Assembly (NCBI GenBank): GCA_029260795.1
Contig: JAJDCO010000030.1
Coordinates: 1 to 64,000, forward strand
Length of the DNA: 64,000 nt
Direction: 5' to 3'
Source of the DNA: Planctomycetota bacterium
Lineage (GTDB): Bacteria > Planctomycetota > OFTM77
Shown: one piece after another, positions 34,810 through 43,618 of the stretch
How positions within the stretch are numbered: position 1 is the first letter of the stretch
Layout: every line of letters begins with the position of its first letter
Translations under genes and position numbers: made by a program
The notes under the pieces: model-generated
Told to the model about the DNA's origin: nothing
Seen by the model: only the letters and a program-made list of their open reading frames with translations
Databases searched by the model: none

Positions 34810-35493
34810 CTAGGCGAGCTGCTGCCAGAGCTCACGGAAAGCGTCTCGGAACGGCTTCACCAGGCGCGGCTCGTCGGTCACGATGAAGTTCTCTTCATTA
34901 TGGCGAGCCGCGCTGCGAGTCCAGTTGTAGCTGCCGGTCACGAGCAGCTCGCGGTCGAAGATCGCATACTTGTGATGCATGTGCTTCTCGGTTCGATCGA
35001 CGCGGACGGGGATCCCGACTCGCTCGAGACGATCGATGTCGGAGCCGCGATCTTCGGCCTTGTCGTTGTCGGTGAGGATTCGAACGCGCACGCCGCGCTG
35101 GGCAACCTCGGCAAGTGCCTCACTGAGGCGATCATCGGTGATGGTGAACACACAGACATCGACCGCCTGCCGGGCGTGCCGGATGAGGCTCGACAAGCGT
35201 TGCACGCCTTCGTCGCCCGGGCTGAAATAGGTCTCCGCGATCGAGGACCGCCGATCGGCTCGCGGAGTGAGAAGCCGAATCGCGTCCTCGAGCCATTCGA
35301 GAACCCGATGATCACCATGGGCGCTGAGTCGCTCCTGGGCGAGGGCAAAGGCACGGCCTCGCAAACCGTCGAGGTCGTGGCCCTCGAGATCGGACTCCCC
35401 CAACGTCTCACGCAAGGCGCGGCGCTCGCCGCGGGAAAGGCGCAAGTCGTCGAGCGTTCGGGCGAAGAGCACTTCGATCTGTTCGAGGTTCAT
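34810..35493 (-). CDS. phospholipase D-superfamily nuclease-like protein (single HKD)
   Basis: 227 residues. The second half holds one HKD motif, HHKYAIFDRELLVTGSYNWT followed by NEENFIV, typical of bacterial Nuc/PLD6-type enzymes that dimerise to form one active site. These hydrolyse phosphodiester bonds in nucleic acids or lipids. The first 90 residues are charged and helical and not recognised. No signal peptide is visible, so it is cytoplasmic. It is transcribed opposite to its neighbours. A role in DNA damage or defence is possible, but nothing nearby supports a choice. Confidence 0.85.
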   Translation of the reverse strand: MNLEQIEVLFARTLDDLRLSRGERRALRETLGESDLEGHDLDGLRGRAFALAQERLSAHGDHRVLEWLEDAIRLLTPRADRRSSIAETYFSPGDEGVQRLSSLIRHARQAVDVCVFTITDDRLSEALAEVAQRGVRVRILTDNDKAEDRGSDIDRLERVGIPVRVDRTEKHMHHKYAIFDRELLVTGSYNWTRSAARHNEENFIVTDEPRLVKPFRDAFRELWQQLA

Positions 35494-35748
35494 CGGGTCA
35501 GGTCTCCGGGTGACGGCGACATCGTATCATGAGCGAGACGGCCCTGGCGGATGGCCGAACGATGGACCCCGTCTCCACTCCCACGGCCGGGAACGACTCC
35601 CCGCGCACACGGCTGGGCGCCGTCGCGTTGACATTGCTCTCGATGGCGTTCAGACTCGACGGTTCTTGTCCGGCCGGCGAGCTCGTCGGTCAGCCCCACC
35701 TCCACGGTCTCGACTCGCGCGAGGCCGGACTTCGCGGAGCTCGATCTC

Positions 35749-37080
35749 GTGGTTACCCGAACCCTACCCGTCGTGCTCTTCGTGGCCGCGCTCTCGCTCG
35801 CAGCCGGCTGCGGAGGTAGTAGCAGCTCGAAGACCTCTTCGAATGCTTTCGTCGCATTCATCAATGCCTCGACGAACTCGCCCGATCTCGACATCTATGT
35901 CGAGGATCGCATCGAGATCGGCAACCTCTCCTTCGGGGAAGGGACTGCGTACTCGCGCCTCGAGAATGGCGTGCGAAACATCAAGGTCGTCCCATCCGGC
36001 ACCTTGCAGGTCCTGGTCGCCGGAGACTTCGAGGTCCTCAGCGGAGCGGCCTACTCACTGCTCCTGGTCGACAACTTCTCGAGCATCGAGCCGCTCTTCC
36101 TCCGAGACGACCGACGAGCCCCCGGCGCCAACAGCACCCGCTTCACCTTCGTGCATGCCGGTGCCAACCTCAACCCCGTCGACATCTACCTGACCGTGCC
36201 CAGTATCGACATCAACGCCGTCGACCCTTTGGTACGCGGAATCCCATTCAAGGGCGCCACCGCCTTCGGTGAGCTCGTCTCGGACTTCTATCGGGTCCGC
36301 GCGACGACCGCGGGAACCAAGGACATCCTTTACGACTCGGGAGCCGTGCCGTTCGTCGCGGGGACCATTCTGTCCCTGATCTTGCTCGATGACCCGGTGG
36401 GACCGGTGGCGGTCAAGATGCTCACGGTCGACGGCGGCGCCACGCCTTCGAGCGTCGAGTACCCCAATGCGGGCTCCCTGCTTCGCATCGTCGCGGCGTC
36501 TCCTGATGCCCCCACCTTCAAGGTGCAGATCGACGGCCAAGAGATCGCGGGCGGCTTCGACTTCAAGGAGGTCTCCGAGTACCTGAGATTCGACGGCGGC
36601 GAGGAGCGCACGATCAGCATCTTGAACGATCAGAACTCCAACTTGCTGGCCGAGATCCAGAGCCTGCTGGATCCCAGCACGTTCTTCACGCTGACGGTGT
36701 CGAACTCGACCTCGAACGGGCTCGACCCCCTGCTCATCATCGAGGACTCCCAGCTCCCGGCTGCTGGCTTCGGACGCATTCAGGTGGTCGCCCTCGCCCA
36801 CACCCGAGTCAATGGCGTCGATGTCTACCTGGTGCCATTCGGGACCGACATCAACGGTAGGCAGCCGACGGCTGCGGACGTGCAGTATCAGGACATTCTC
36901 GGGTACTACGGGCGGCAGATCGGCGACTGGGAGATCATCGTCACGCGACCAGGCCAAAAGTCCATTCTCGCAACGTCGGGGCTCCTACAGCTCGGCGACC
37001 AGAAGATCCATACCGCGCTCTTCATCGAGCCGACGCCGCCCGGAACGAACTACGCCCTGCAGGTCCTCAACGACAACTGA
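35749..37080 (+). CDS. DUF4397-type lipoprotein (copy 2)
   Basis: 443 residues from GTG 35749 (GGAG 10 bases upstream). The lipoprotein signal is RTLPVVLFVAALSLAAGC, followed by GGSSSS and a Ser/Thr spacer. Repeated beta units include FVAFINASTNSPDLDIYV, FVHAGANLNPVDIYL and VVALAHTRVNGVDVYLV. Layout and length match the protein encoded at 25,366, so the two are paralogues. Enzymatic activity is not known for this family. A GC-rich hairpin follows the stop. Confidence 0.82.
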   Translation: MVTRTLPVVLFVAALSLAAGCGGSSSSKTSSNAFVAFINASTNSPDLDIYVEDRIEIGNLSFGEGTAYSRLENGVRNIKVVPSGTLQVLVAGDFEVLSGAAYSLLLVDNFSSIEPLFLRDDRRAPGANSTRFTFVHAGANLNPVDIYLTVPSIDINAVDPLVRGIPFKGATAFGELVSDFYRVRATTAGTKDILYDSGAVPFVAGTILSLILLDDPVGPVAVKMLTVDGGATPSSVEYPNAGSLLRIVAASPDAPTFKVQIDGQEIAGGFDFKEVSEYLRFDGGEERTISILNDQNSNLLAEIQSLLDPSTFFTLTVSNSTSNGLDPLLIIEDSQLPAAGFGRIQVVALAHTRVNGVDVYLVPFGTDINGRQPTAADVQYQDILGYYGRQIGDWEIIVTRPGQKSILATSGLLQLGDQKIHTALFIEPTPPGTNYALQVLNDN

Positions 37081-37091
37081 GCAATCGTGAA

Positions 37092-37115
37092 GCGGGGAGC
37101 CCGCGCGCTCCCCGC
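37092..37115. terminator. GC-rich hairpin between convergent genes
   Basis: GCGGGGAGC (37092-37100), loop CCGCGC, GCTCCCCGC (37107-37115): a 9-bp perfect stem between the ends of the DUF4397 gene and the DoxX gene. No T-run follows, so it may act as a bidirectional barrier. Confidence 0.6.
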
Positions 37116-37118
37116 GAC

Positions 37119-37640
37119 TCAGGCCTTGGACGCGAACAGGCGCGGCCGGAGGCTGAAGCGACGCGAGCGTGAGAAGAGCAAGATCAGCCCCAGAGCGATC
37201 AGGCCCGTGTTCTCGGCGAGCTTGCCGCAGGCGAGCTGTTCACCGCTGCCACAGCCACAGTCGAATCGAATCGCGCAAAACGCGATGTCCTCGGCTCCGA
37301 AGATGCCGAGCGCGCGCAGCAGCACGGCACTCGTGAACACCACGAGCATCGTGATGAGCATCAAGGCGACTCCGCGAAGCGCGATTCCGAAGATCAACAA
37401 GACACCCGCGAAAACCTCGATCCACGGCAACCAGGCGGCGGCGGCATTCATCAGTCCCCAAGCGCTGGGAGGGAACATCTCATACTCGCGCATCATCTTC
37501 AGGAACTGCACCGGATCTGCGAGCTTGGCTTGGCCGAGGTAGAGGAACGCCCCCCCGAGGATCAGGCGCGCGATCAGAGCCGGGTAGCCGCTCTCGTCCC
37601 AGCGTCGCAGACGACCTGCCGGGGCCACGGCATCGCTCAT
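37119..37640 (-). CDS. DoxX/MauE-family membrane protein
   Basis: 173 residues from ATG 37640 with four membrane helices (ALIARLILGGAFLYLGQAKL, WIEVFAGVLLIFGIALRGVA, LITMLVVFTSAVLLRALGIF, NTGLIALGLILLF). A cysteine cluster before the last helix, DCGCGSGEQLACG, is like MauE-type proteins proposed to handle disulfides or thiosulfate. Its ATG overlaps the stop of the rhodanese gene (ATGA), so the pair is translationally coupled. A joint role in sulfane-sulfur or thiol chemistry at the membrane is likely (inference). Confidence 0.82.
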   Translation of the reverse strand: MSDAVAPAGRLRRWDESGYPALIARLILGGAFLYLGQAKLADPVQFLKMMREYEMFPPSAWGLMNAAAAWLPWIEVFAGVLLIFGIALRGVALMLITMLVVFTSAVLLRALGIFGAEDIAFCAIRFDCGCGSGEQLACGKLAENTGLIALGLILLFSRSRRFSLRPRLFASKA

Positions 37641-38245
37641 CGCTCTCGGTCCCCCTTCTCGACGGGAAGGCCTGCCGCCTTCCAAGCCTTCATTCCGCCC
37701 AGGTACACGACGATCTGCTCGGCCGGAATCCCATTCTCGGTGAGATCCAGAGCCACCGATTCGCTGTCGGTGCAGTCGCCGCCGTTACAGTACACGATCA
37801 CGAGCGCGGCGGCGGTCGCCGCTTCGACGACGACGTCGAGGGTGCGCTCCAAGTAAAAGTGGTTCAGGAGTCGAGAGCCCGGGATATGGCCCTCCCGGTG
37901 CTCGCCTTCGTTCCGTGCGTCGACGAACAGGTAGGCGCCCGATTGATAGGCCGGGTCCTGGAAGTAGCTCACGACCTCCTCGTGCTCTCCGACCCGCAAG
38001 CCCACCGCCTCCAGGCGGGATCGAATGGCGTCCTCGGGTGATTCGGGTCGCGGCGGCAGGTCGCCCTCGGTCTCCTTCGGGGGCGCTTTCGGCTTCGTGA
38101 TGCCGACTGGCTTTCGCTGCGCCTTGAAATAGTCCCGCGAGAGCTCGAGCCCGTCCTCCGAGAAGCCGTTCGCGACCCAGGACAGGAGACTCAAGACACT
38201 CAGCACCAGCGCCGCCTCCAGCGCGATCCGCTTCCACTCTTGCAT
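37637..38245 (-). CDS. membrane-anchored rhodanese-domain protein
   Basis: 202 residues. An N-terminal membrane helix (IALEAALVLSVLSLLSWVA) is followed by a Lys/Pro-rich linker and a rhodanese domain. This has LFVDARNEGEHREGHIPGS (CH2A-like) and active-site Cys in VYCNGGDCTDSESVA, ending YLGGMKAWKAAGLPV. The active-site loop holds a second Cys. It would transfer sulfane sulfur in the periplasm. Coupled to the downstream DoxX/MauE gene. Confidence 0.88.
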   Translation of the reverse strand: MQEWKRIALEAALVLSVLSLLSWVANGFSEDGLELSRDYFKAQRKPVGITKPKAPPKETEGDLPPRPESPEDAIRSRLEAVGLRVGEHEEVVSYFQDPAYQSGAYLFVDARNEGEHREGHIPGSRLLNHFYLERTLDVVVEAATAAALVIVYCNGGDCTDSESVALDLTENGIPAEQIVVYLGGMKAWKAAGLPVEKGDRER

Positions 38246-38501
38246 CCTGCTCCGCGTCCTCCAGATTCCTCGGGTGCGGTCCTCGGGTCCGATCTACCCT
38301 TTCCTACTACGCCATCTTAACCGGTGTTTCCCGCTCGTCCTTCGCCCGCTCTTCTGACATGGTAGAGAATGGCGTCCGGCCACTCGAATCGAAGACAGAT
38401 AATTGGCGACAGAAGAATAGAATCCTGAGAGGCCGGTACGGCCGTCAGCCGCGAGCTTTCCTGGCTCGCCCCCCTGAACAAACCCCGAACGGAATCCGCC
38501 C

Positions 38502-38762
38502 TTGACCGCTGTCTCTCCTCATCCCGCTCCAACGATCGACTCCCGGCTCACGCGTGCCCAGAAGCTCGCTCGCGCCATTCGGGTGGCGAGCGTCTTCCCC
38601 CTCACGGCACCGATCGGGCTGGTCCTCGGCTACCTCTACCTCGACGCCGTCGGTCAGCTCGATGAGCGGCCTTACGACCATTCAGGCACGGTCGTCACTC
38701 TCTACGAAGACCTCTTCATCAGCCTCCTCCTCGCTGGCGTCGCCTTCTGGATCGCCCGCTGA
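38502..38762 (+). CDS. small two-helix membrane protein (tandem paralogue 1)
   Basis: 86 residues from TTG 38502 (GGAA 8 bases upstream). A basic helix (RAQKLARAIRVASV) is followed by membrane helix FPLTAPIGLVLGYLYLDAV, a polar loop, then VVTLYEDLFISLLLAGVAFW. It aligns along its length with the 95-residue product of the next gene. I do not recognise the family. The start codon is uncertain. Confidence 0.55.
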   Translation: MTAVSPHPAPTIDSRLTRAQKLARAIRVASVFPLTAPIGLVLGYLYLDAVGQLDERPYDHSGTVVTLYEDLFISLLLAGVAFWIAR

Positions 38763-38899
38763 TCCCACCTCTCTTCACGACCCCCTGCACTCACCCTCTC
38801 TTCACTTCTTGTTCGCTCCCCTCCGGAATACCGCTCACCAGACCGAGTACGAAAGACCGCAGGAGCAAGAGTGCTCCGCAGTCCCTTTCGGGAGGTCGA

Positions 38900-39187
38900 A
38901 TGATGACAACCTGGACCGCTTCCTCTCCTTCTCGCCGTCTCCTGGATCCCCTGGAGGCCAAGCAGCATGCCGCGTTGCGAAAGCTGGCCGCCCGCATCCA
39001 CTCGGCGAGTGTGACTCTTCTGACGGCTCCGCTAGGAGCCGTGCTCGGAGTCGCTTACTTGATCCGAGCGGCCAAGAGCCGCGTACGACCCCGCGGTCAC
39101 AAGGTGACGGTCATCACGATTCTCGAGGATTGGGCGCTGACGGCCGCACTGGCGGCTGTTGCCGGCCTGATTTGCTGGATCTTCTGA
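38900..39187 (+). CDS. small two-helix membrane protein (tandem paralogue 2)
   Basis: 95 residues from ATG 38900 (GGGAGG 4 bases upstream). It shares with the previous gene the order basic helix, TAP(I/L)G...LG..YL helix, basic loop, V(V/I)T(L/I)(Y/L)ED element, and final helix AALAAVAGLICWIF. The basic loop reads RAAKSRVRPRGHKV. It is followed by a strong terminator, which supports it being a real transcribed gene. Function unknown. Confidence 0.62.
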   Translation: MMTTWTASSPSRRLLDPLEAKQHAALRKLAARIHSASVTLLTAPLGAVLGVAYLIRAAKSRVRPRGHKVTVITILEDWALTAALAAVAGLICWIF

Positions 39188-39224
39188 ATTCCACGCCGAC
39201 GAAAACGCAGATCCCCCCTGAAAG

Positions 39225-39270
39225 AAGCGGGTGTCGACGGCCCTGGCCGCGACACCCGCTTTTGTTATTT
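39225..39270 (+). terminator. rho-independent terminator
   Basis: A 12-bp perfect stem AAGCGGGTGTCG/CGACACCCGCTT (39225-39236 with 39250-39261) is followed by TTGTTATTT. It ends the transcript of the small membrane-protein pair. Confidence 0.9.
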
Positions 39271-39377
39271 CGAGGCTTCGGCCGGAGGACGAGCCAATCG
39301 GTGCGTTCCCACCGACCAGCGTTTAGATTGTGAGCAGGCACTGACATCGACCAGAGTCGATACTTGGAGGCGCCCCC

Positions 39378-39752
39378 TTGGACGTCATCGGATTGGACCA
39401 CGTTGCACTCCACGTCTCCGACCTGGCTGCCAGCCGCTACTTCTACGGGACGATTCTCGGTCTGAGCGAGGAGGATCGGCCTGATTTCGACTTTCCCGGC
39501 GCCTGGTACCGAGTCGGCGGCAACGGCCAGCAGATCCACCTGATCGATCGCGCGATTCCGGCGGACAGCCCTCCTCCCCGGGAGCGGCATCTCGCTCTCG
39601 GGATCGGGGATCCGACCAGCGCCGAACTCAGATTGAAAGTCTCGGGTCAGACGTATCGTGGGCCGAAGCCTCGTCCCGACGGCGCTCTGCAGATCTTCGT
39701 ACGCGATCCGGACGGGCACGTGATCGAGCTTCTGGGCCCGATCCCCCGATGA
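39378..39752 (+). CDS. VOC/glyoxalase-family protein
   Basis: 124 residues from TTG 39378 (GGAGG 8 bases upstream). A single vicinal-oxygen-chelate domain with two beta-alpha-beta-beta-beta modules: LDHVALHVSDLAASRYFYGT at the start (metal His) and DPDGHVIELLGP at the end (metal Glu). The middle metal His in RHLALGIGD is present. It could be a glyoxalase, dioxygenase, isomerase or resistance protein; the sequence does not decide. It is followed after 31 bp by prsW, possibly one transcript. Confidence 0.85.
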   Translation: MDVIGLDHVALHVSDLAASRYFYGTILGLSEEDRPDFDFPGAWYRVGGNGQQIHLIDRAIPADSPPPRERHLALGIGDPTSAELRLKVSGQTYRGPKPRPDGALQIFVRDPDGHVIELLGPIPR

Positions 39753-39783
39753 GCCCGTCGAGGACGAGCTGCGGAGGGGCGCG

Positions 39784-40497
39784 ATGCCAATCCTGAGCTG
39801 CCTGCTCCTCGGCTTGGCACCAGCCCTCTTCTGGCTCTGGTACTTCCGTCGCGATGACGAGGGTGCGGATCCGGCCCTCTCACTGCGCGTCTTCTTGGTC
39901 GGCGCTGCCTCGACCGCTCTCCTCCTGGCGATCCGTCCATTCTTGGCTTCCTGGCTTCCGAACGCCGACGACTTCGCGACGCGGCTCCTCCGCACGGCGC
40001 TGCTGGTGGGAGTGCTCGAAGAGGGCGTCAAGCTGGATGCTTTCCTCCTGGGCGCCTTCTTGCACCGGAGCTTTCGTGGCCCGCTCGACGGCATCGCCTA
40101 CGGCATCGCGGCCGGCTTGGGCTTCGCCACGGTCGAGAACGTGTACTTGATCGCGCGAACCGGGGAGCCCAACCTCGCCCTGATCCGAGGCGTCACGGCT
40201 ACCTTCGCGCACGTCGGCTTCACCGGGCTCTTGGGCTTTGGATTCGGAGTCGGCCAGTTGAAGCGCGGTGTCCCTCGGATCGCGTGGTACCTCGGATCCG
40301 TGCTGGTGGCGGTCTCCTTGCACACCGCCTATGCCATTTGCATCAAGCCGCCCCTCGACCTCGATTACCTCGCGATCCTCGGAATCCTCCCAGCACTTCA
40401 CATCGCATTGCTGGGGGCTCGCCGATTCTCGGTACGGTGCAGCTTGGAATCACAGCCACTTTCGGGGAATCCAACCATCCCCGAAAGCCGTTCGTAG
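39784..40497 (+). CDS. PrsW-family intramembrane metalloprotease
   Basis: A 237-residue membrane protein with about seven helices. The three family motifs are present: EE..K in VGVLEEGVKLDAFLLG, the FATVENVYL motif, and His residues in TFAHVGFTGLLGFGFGVG and SLHTAYAICI. PrsW proteases cut membrane proteins; in Bacillus this releases an anti-sigma factor. No anti-sigma gene is adjacent here, so the substrate is unknown. The C-terminal 30 residues are soluble. GGAGG lies 7 bases before the ATG. Confidence 0.88.
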   Translation: MPILSCLLLGLAPALFWLWYFRRDDEGADPALSLRVFLVGAASTALLLAIRPFLASWLPNADDFATRLLRTALLVGVLEEGVKLDAFLLGAFLHRSFRGPLDGIAYGIAAGLGFATVENVYLIARTGEPNLALIRGVTATFAHVGFTGLLGFGFGVGQLKRGVPRIAWYLGSVLVAVSLHTAYAICIKPPLDLDYLAILGILPALHIALLGARRFSVRCSLESQPLSGNPTIPESRS

Positions 40498-40596
40498 CAG
40501 AGCCGTTCGCGTTGACAGGCGCCCGAGCCTGTGTTTCGATCCCAAGTTGCCGTCCGTCCGCCCCTCCGGAACCGATCGCCGGGAGACCGATTCCCC

Positions 40597-43449
40597 ATGA
40601 AGCGCCTCGCCCTCGTCGCCTTCTCCCTGTTCGTTCTCCTCCCGGCAGCCGTCGCCCAGCCGCGCTCCCATGCGCGCGCCGAGCTCTTTCATCGCCAAGA
40701 CGGCGAGACGATTCGGGCCCTGATCCGCATTCGGATCGACGGCGGCTACCATCTCTATCACGACGACCTGGGCCACCCCGACGCGATCGGCAAGCCGACG
40801 AAGATCACGATGCACGGCACGGACGTGACCTGGTCGGCGCCACGCTTCCCCGATCCCGAGCGCTTCGATCAATCCGCGATCGCAGGCAACGGTGCTTTCA
40901 TCCAAGGTCACGAAGGCACGATCTGGGTCTCGGTGACCGGTCGAGTCGAAGACGGCTCGCAGGTCGAAGACGTCCGGGTCGACCTGAATGGTCTGACGTG
41001 TGAGGACGACGGCTCGTGCGTCCCTTACGTCCAGAAGGGCGTGGCTTCGCGGGGCGCCGGAGACGATGCGCTGTTCGCGTCGTTATCCTCCGAGAGGACG
41101 GCTGAGAAAGTCGAGTGGCCTCCGGCGACTCAAGACGGTCGAGCGCGGGCGACGGTCTACGCCCAAGCGACCCAGGACGGGGCGCTCGCGATCGCCATCG
41201 AGCTCGCGATCAACGACGGCTTCCACCTCTACCATGACGACCTGGGGCATCCGGACGCGATCGGTCAGCCCACGAAGATCTCCTTCAAAGGTGGCGGCTT
41301 GCAGGTCGGTCCGGCGCTCTTCCCCGAGCCGGAGCGGTACGACCAATCCGACATCACACCCGGTGCCTTCATCTATGGACATGAAGGCACCCTCCTCGTC
41401 TATGCGGCCGGCCAGCTCGAGGAGGGCGCGTCGGCCAGCGATCTGCGCGTGGACATCACGGGGCTGACCTGCGAGGACAACGGCTCGTGCGTCCCTTTCA
41501 CGGCCAAGAACCTCGCTGTCTCGGCTTCGACTCCCAAGAAGGTCTTCTCCGGCTTCCCGGCCACCCTCCGGGAACTCGTCCCGGACGAGCCGCCCGCGAC
41601 GGACGTACAGCCGCCCGGCGCCCCGAGTCAGAAGGGTGAGGCGAGGGCCACCATCTATCATCGAGTCACTGGACGTGAGGTCCGGGTCGCGATCCAGTTC
41701 GAGATCGACTCGAAGTACCATCTCTACCACGACGACCTCGGCCATCCGGACGCGATCGGCCAGCCGACCCGCATCACCTTGCACGGAGATGGCATCGAGT
41801 GGTCAGCGCCCCGCTTCCCCGAGCCGAATCGTTACGACCAGTCCGACATCGAGCCCGGCCTCTTCATCCTGGGACACGAAGGCACGATCGTCGTGTATGC
41901 CCGCGGCACGCTCGAGGAAGGCGCGAGTGGCAAGACGGTTTGGGCGGACATTGACGGCCTGACCTGCGAGGACGACGGCTCCTGTGTCCCCTACGAGGGC
42001 CGCAACCTCGTCTCGGCGGGCGCCGGCGCCGAGACTCTGTTCGCAAGCTTCCCCGAGGACTTCGGGGTCGCGGGCGAGACGGCGGAAGGTGGTAGGAAGA
42101 CCACCGCGATCGAGAAGCCGATGCCGGCCCGCGACTGGACCGAGGCCCAGCTCGACGCGATCGAGTTCCCCGACTACACGGCTCGCGACGATGGCCTCGC
42201 CGATCGCAGCCTCTTGATGTGGATGGTGTTCGCGTTCATCGCCGGCATCATCTTGAACGTGATGCCTTGCGTGTTGCCGGTGATCTCGCTCAAGGTGCTG
42301 AGCCTGGTTTCGCAAGCGGGCGAGTCTCGCGGTCGCATGCTCATGCACGGCGCCGTGTACTCGGCGGGCATCTTGTCAGTCTTCTTGATCCTGGCCTCCC
42401 TGGCGGCCTTCGCCAATCAGGGTTGGGGCGAGCAGTTCCAGAGTCAGACGTTCCTCGTGATCATGATCGGATTCGTCTTCGCGTTCTCACTCTCACTACT
42501 CGGCGTCTTCGAGCTGGGTGTTCCGACGGCCGTGGGTGCGATGGCGGGCACTCAGCGCGAGGGACTGAAGGATGCCTTCGTCAAGGGCATCATGACGACC
42601 CTCCTCGCCACTCCCTGCAGTGGGCCGTTCTTGGGCGCGACCTTGGCTTGGGCCGTGTCCCAAGACCAGGTCACGATCTTCGCCGTCTTCATCATGGTCG
42701 GACTCGGCATGGCCGCGCCCTACCTGCTTCTCGTCTCGCATCCGGCCTTCTTGAAGTTCGTCCCGAAGCCGGGAGCCTGGATGGAGACCTTCAAGCAGGC
42801 GATGGGGTTCGTGCTGCTGGCGACGGTCGTGTTCCTGATGATCAGCCTTAATCAGGACCTCATGCTCTTTACGGTCGCCTTCCTAATCTTCGTGGGATTG
42901 GGATCCTGGGTCTGGGGTCGATTCGCCCGTTTTGAGCATAGCCGTGCTCGTCATCTCGGCACGTTGGCGATCGCTCTGCTCATCGTCGCAGGCGGCGGTC
43001 ATGTGTCTTATCGATGGCTCCCGGGTCTGCTCGGACAGGGCGAGGCGAGCGCGCAGGCGGGCGAGCGTCGGGTGCAATGGGAGCCGTTCGATCCGGAGCG
43101 GCTCGCGGCGTATCACCTTCAAGGTCGATCGGTCCTCATCGACTTCACGGCCGACTGGTGTCTGACCTGCAAGACCAATGAGGCGTTCGTCTACCACACC
43201 GAAGAAGTCGAAGAGGTCCTGCAGAGAAAGAACGTCGCCTGCATGATCGCCGACCTCACGACCGACACACCGCTGGCGATCAAGGCCAAGGATCTGATGC
43301 AGCAGCTCGGATCGCACTCGATCCCGTTCCTGGCGATCTTCCCGAACAACGATTCGTTGCACCCCCATACGCTGCGAGATCTCGTGACGAAGTCCGAGGT
43401 GCTCGAGATCCTCGAGTCGCTCCCCGATCCTAAGGTGGCCAAGCGATAG
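40597..43449 (+). CDS. DsbD-type thiol:disulfide interchange protein with triplicated periplasmic domain
   Basis: 950 residues from ATG 40597; signal peptide LALVAFSLFVLLPAAVAQ. Three tandem DsbD-alpha-like units follow, each containing YHLYHDDLGHPDAIG (beginning at residues 51, 209 and 374 by the Tyr/Phe-His), then a GHEGT strand and LTCED(D/N)GSCVP(Y/F) with two cysteines. An eight-helix transmembrane electron conduit has the redox Cys in NVMPCVLPVI and TTLLATPCSGPFLG. A C-terminal thioredoxin domain has CxxC in DWCLTCK (C855, C858). It transfers electrons from cytoplasmic thioredoxin to periplasmic targets. Normal DsbD has one alpha domain (about 570 residues in total). No c-type cytochrome biogenesis gene is adjacent. 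Confidence 0.92.
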   Translation: MKRLALVAFSLFVLLPAAVAQPRSHARAELFHRQDGETIRALIRIRIDGGYHLYHDDLGHPDAIGKPTKITMHGTDVTWSAPRFPDPERFDQSAIAGNGAFIQGHEGTIWVSVTGRVEDGSQVEDVRVDLNGLTCEDDGSCVPYVQKGVASRGAGDDALFASLSSERTAEKVEWPPATQDGRARATVYAQATQDGALAIAIELAINDGFHLYHDDLGHPDAIGQPTKISFKGGGLQVGPALFPEPERYDQSDITPGAFIYGHEGTLLVYAAGQLEEGASASDLRVDITGLTCEDNGSCVPFTAKNLAVSASTPKKVFSGFPATLRELVPDEPPATDVQPPGAPSQKGEARATIYHRVTGREVRVAIQFEIDSKYHLYHDDLGHPDAIGQPTRITLHGDGIEWSAPRFPEPNRYDQSDIEPGLFILGHEGTIVVYARGTLEEGASGKTVWADIDGLTCEDDGSCVPYEGRNLVSAGAGAETLFASFPEDFGVAGETAEGGRKTTAIEKPMPARDWTEAQLDAIEFPDYTARDDGLADRSLLMWMVFAFIAGIILNVMPCVLPVISLKVLSLVSQAGESRGRMLMHGAVYSAGILSVFLILASLAAFANQGWGEQFQSQTFLVIMIGFVFAFSLSLLGVFELGVPTAVGAMAGTQREGLKDAFVKGIMTTLLATPCSGPFLGATLAWAVSQDQVTIFAVFIMVGLGMAAPYLLLVSHPAFLKFVPKPGAWMETFKQAMGFVLLATVVFLMISLNQDLMLFTVAFLIFVGLGSWVWGRFARFEHSRARHLGTLAIALLIVAGGGHVSYRWLPGLLGQGEASAQAGERRVQWEPFDPERLAAYHLQGRSVLIDFTADWCLTCKTNEAFVYHTEEVEEVLQRKNVACMIADLTTDTPLAIKAKDLMQQLGSHSIPFLAIFPNNDSLHPHTLRDLVTKSEVLEILESLPDPKVAKR

Positions 43450-43618
43450 CGGTCGAGTGCGGTCCGGCCCCAGGGAATTCGGGAAGACGAGCCGCCTCGA
43501 GATCGTCCTCCCCCGGCATCAGCGCGCTCGCCCTCTTGCCCAACGGGTATCGATGCGGCGAGATTGAGGAGACGTGCTGTCGAGCCGACAGCCCTCGAAT
43601 CGCCCGAAGGAGAATCTC

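Noticed and set aside
40738-42000. Recurring nucleotide blocks as a mobile or CRISPR repeat
   Set aside because: They are in-frame protein domain repeats of the DsbD-type gene at about 160-codon spacing.
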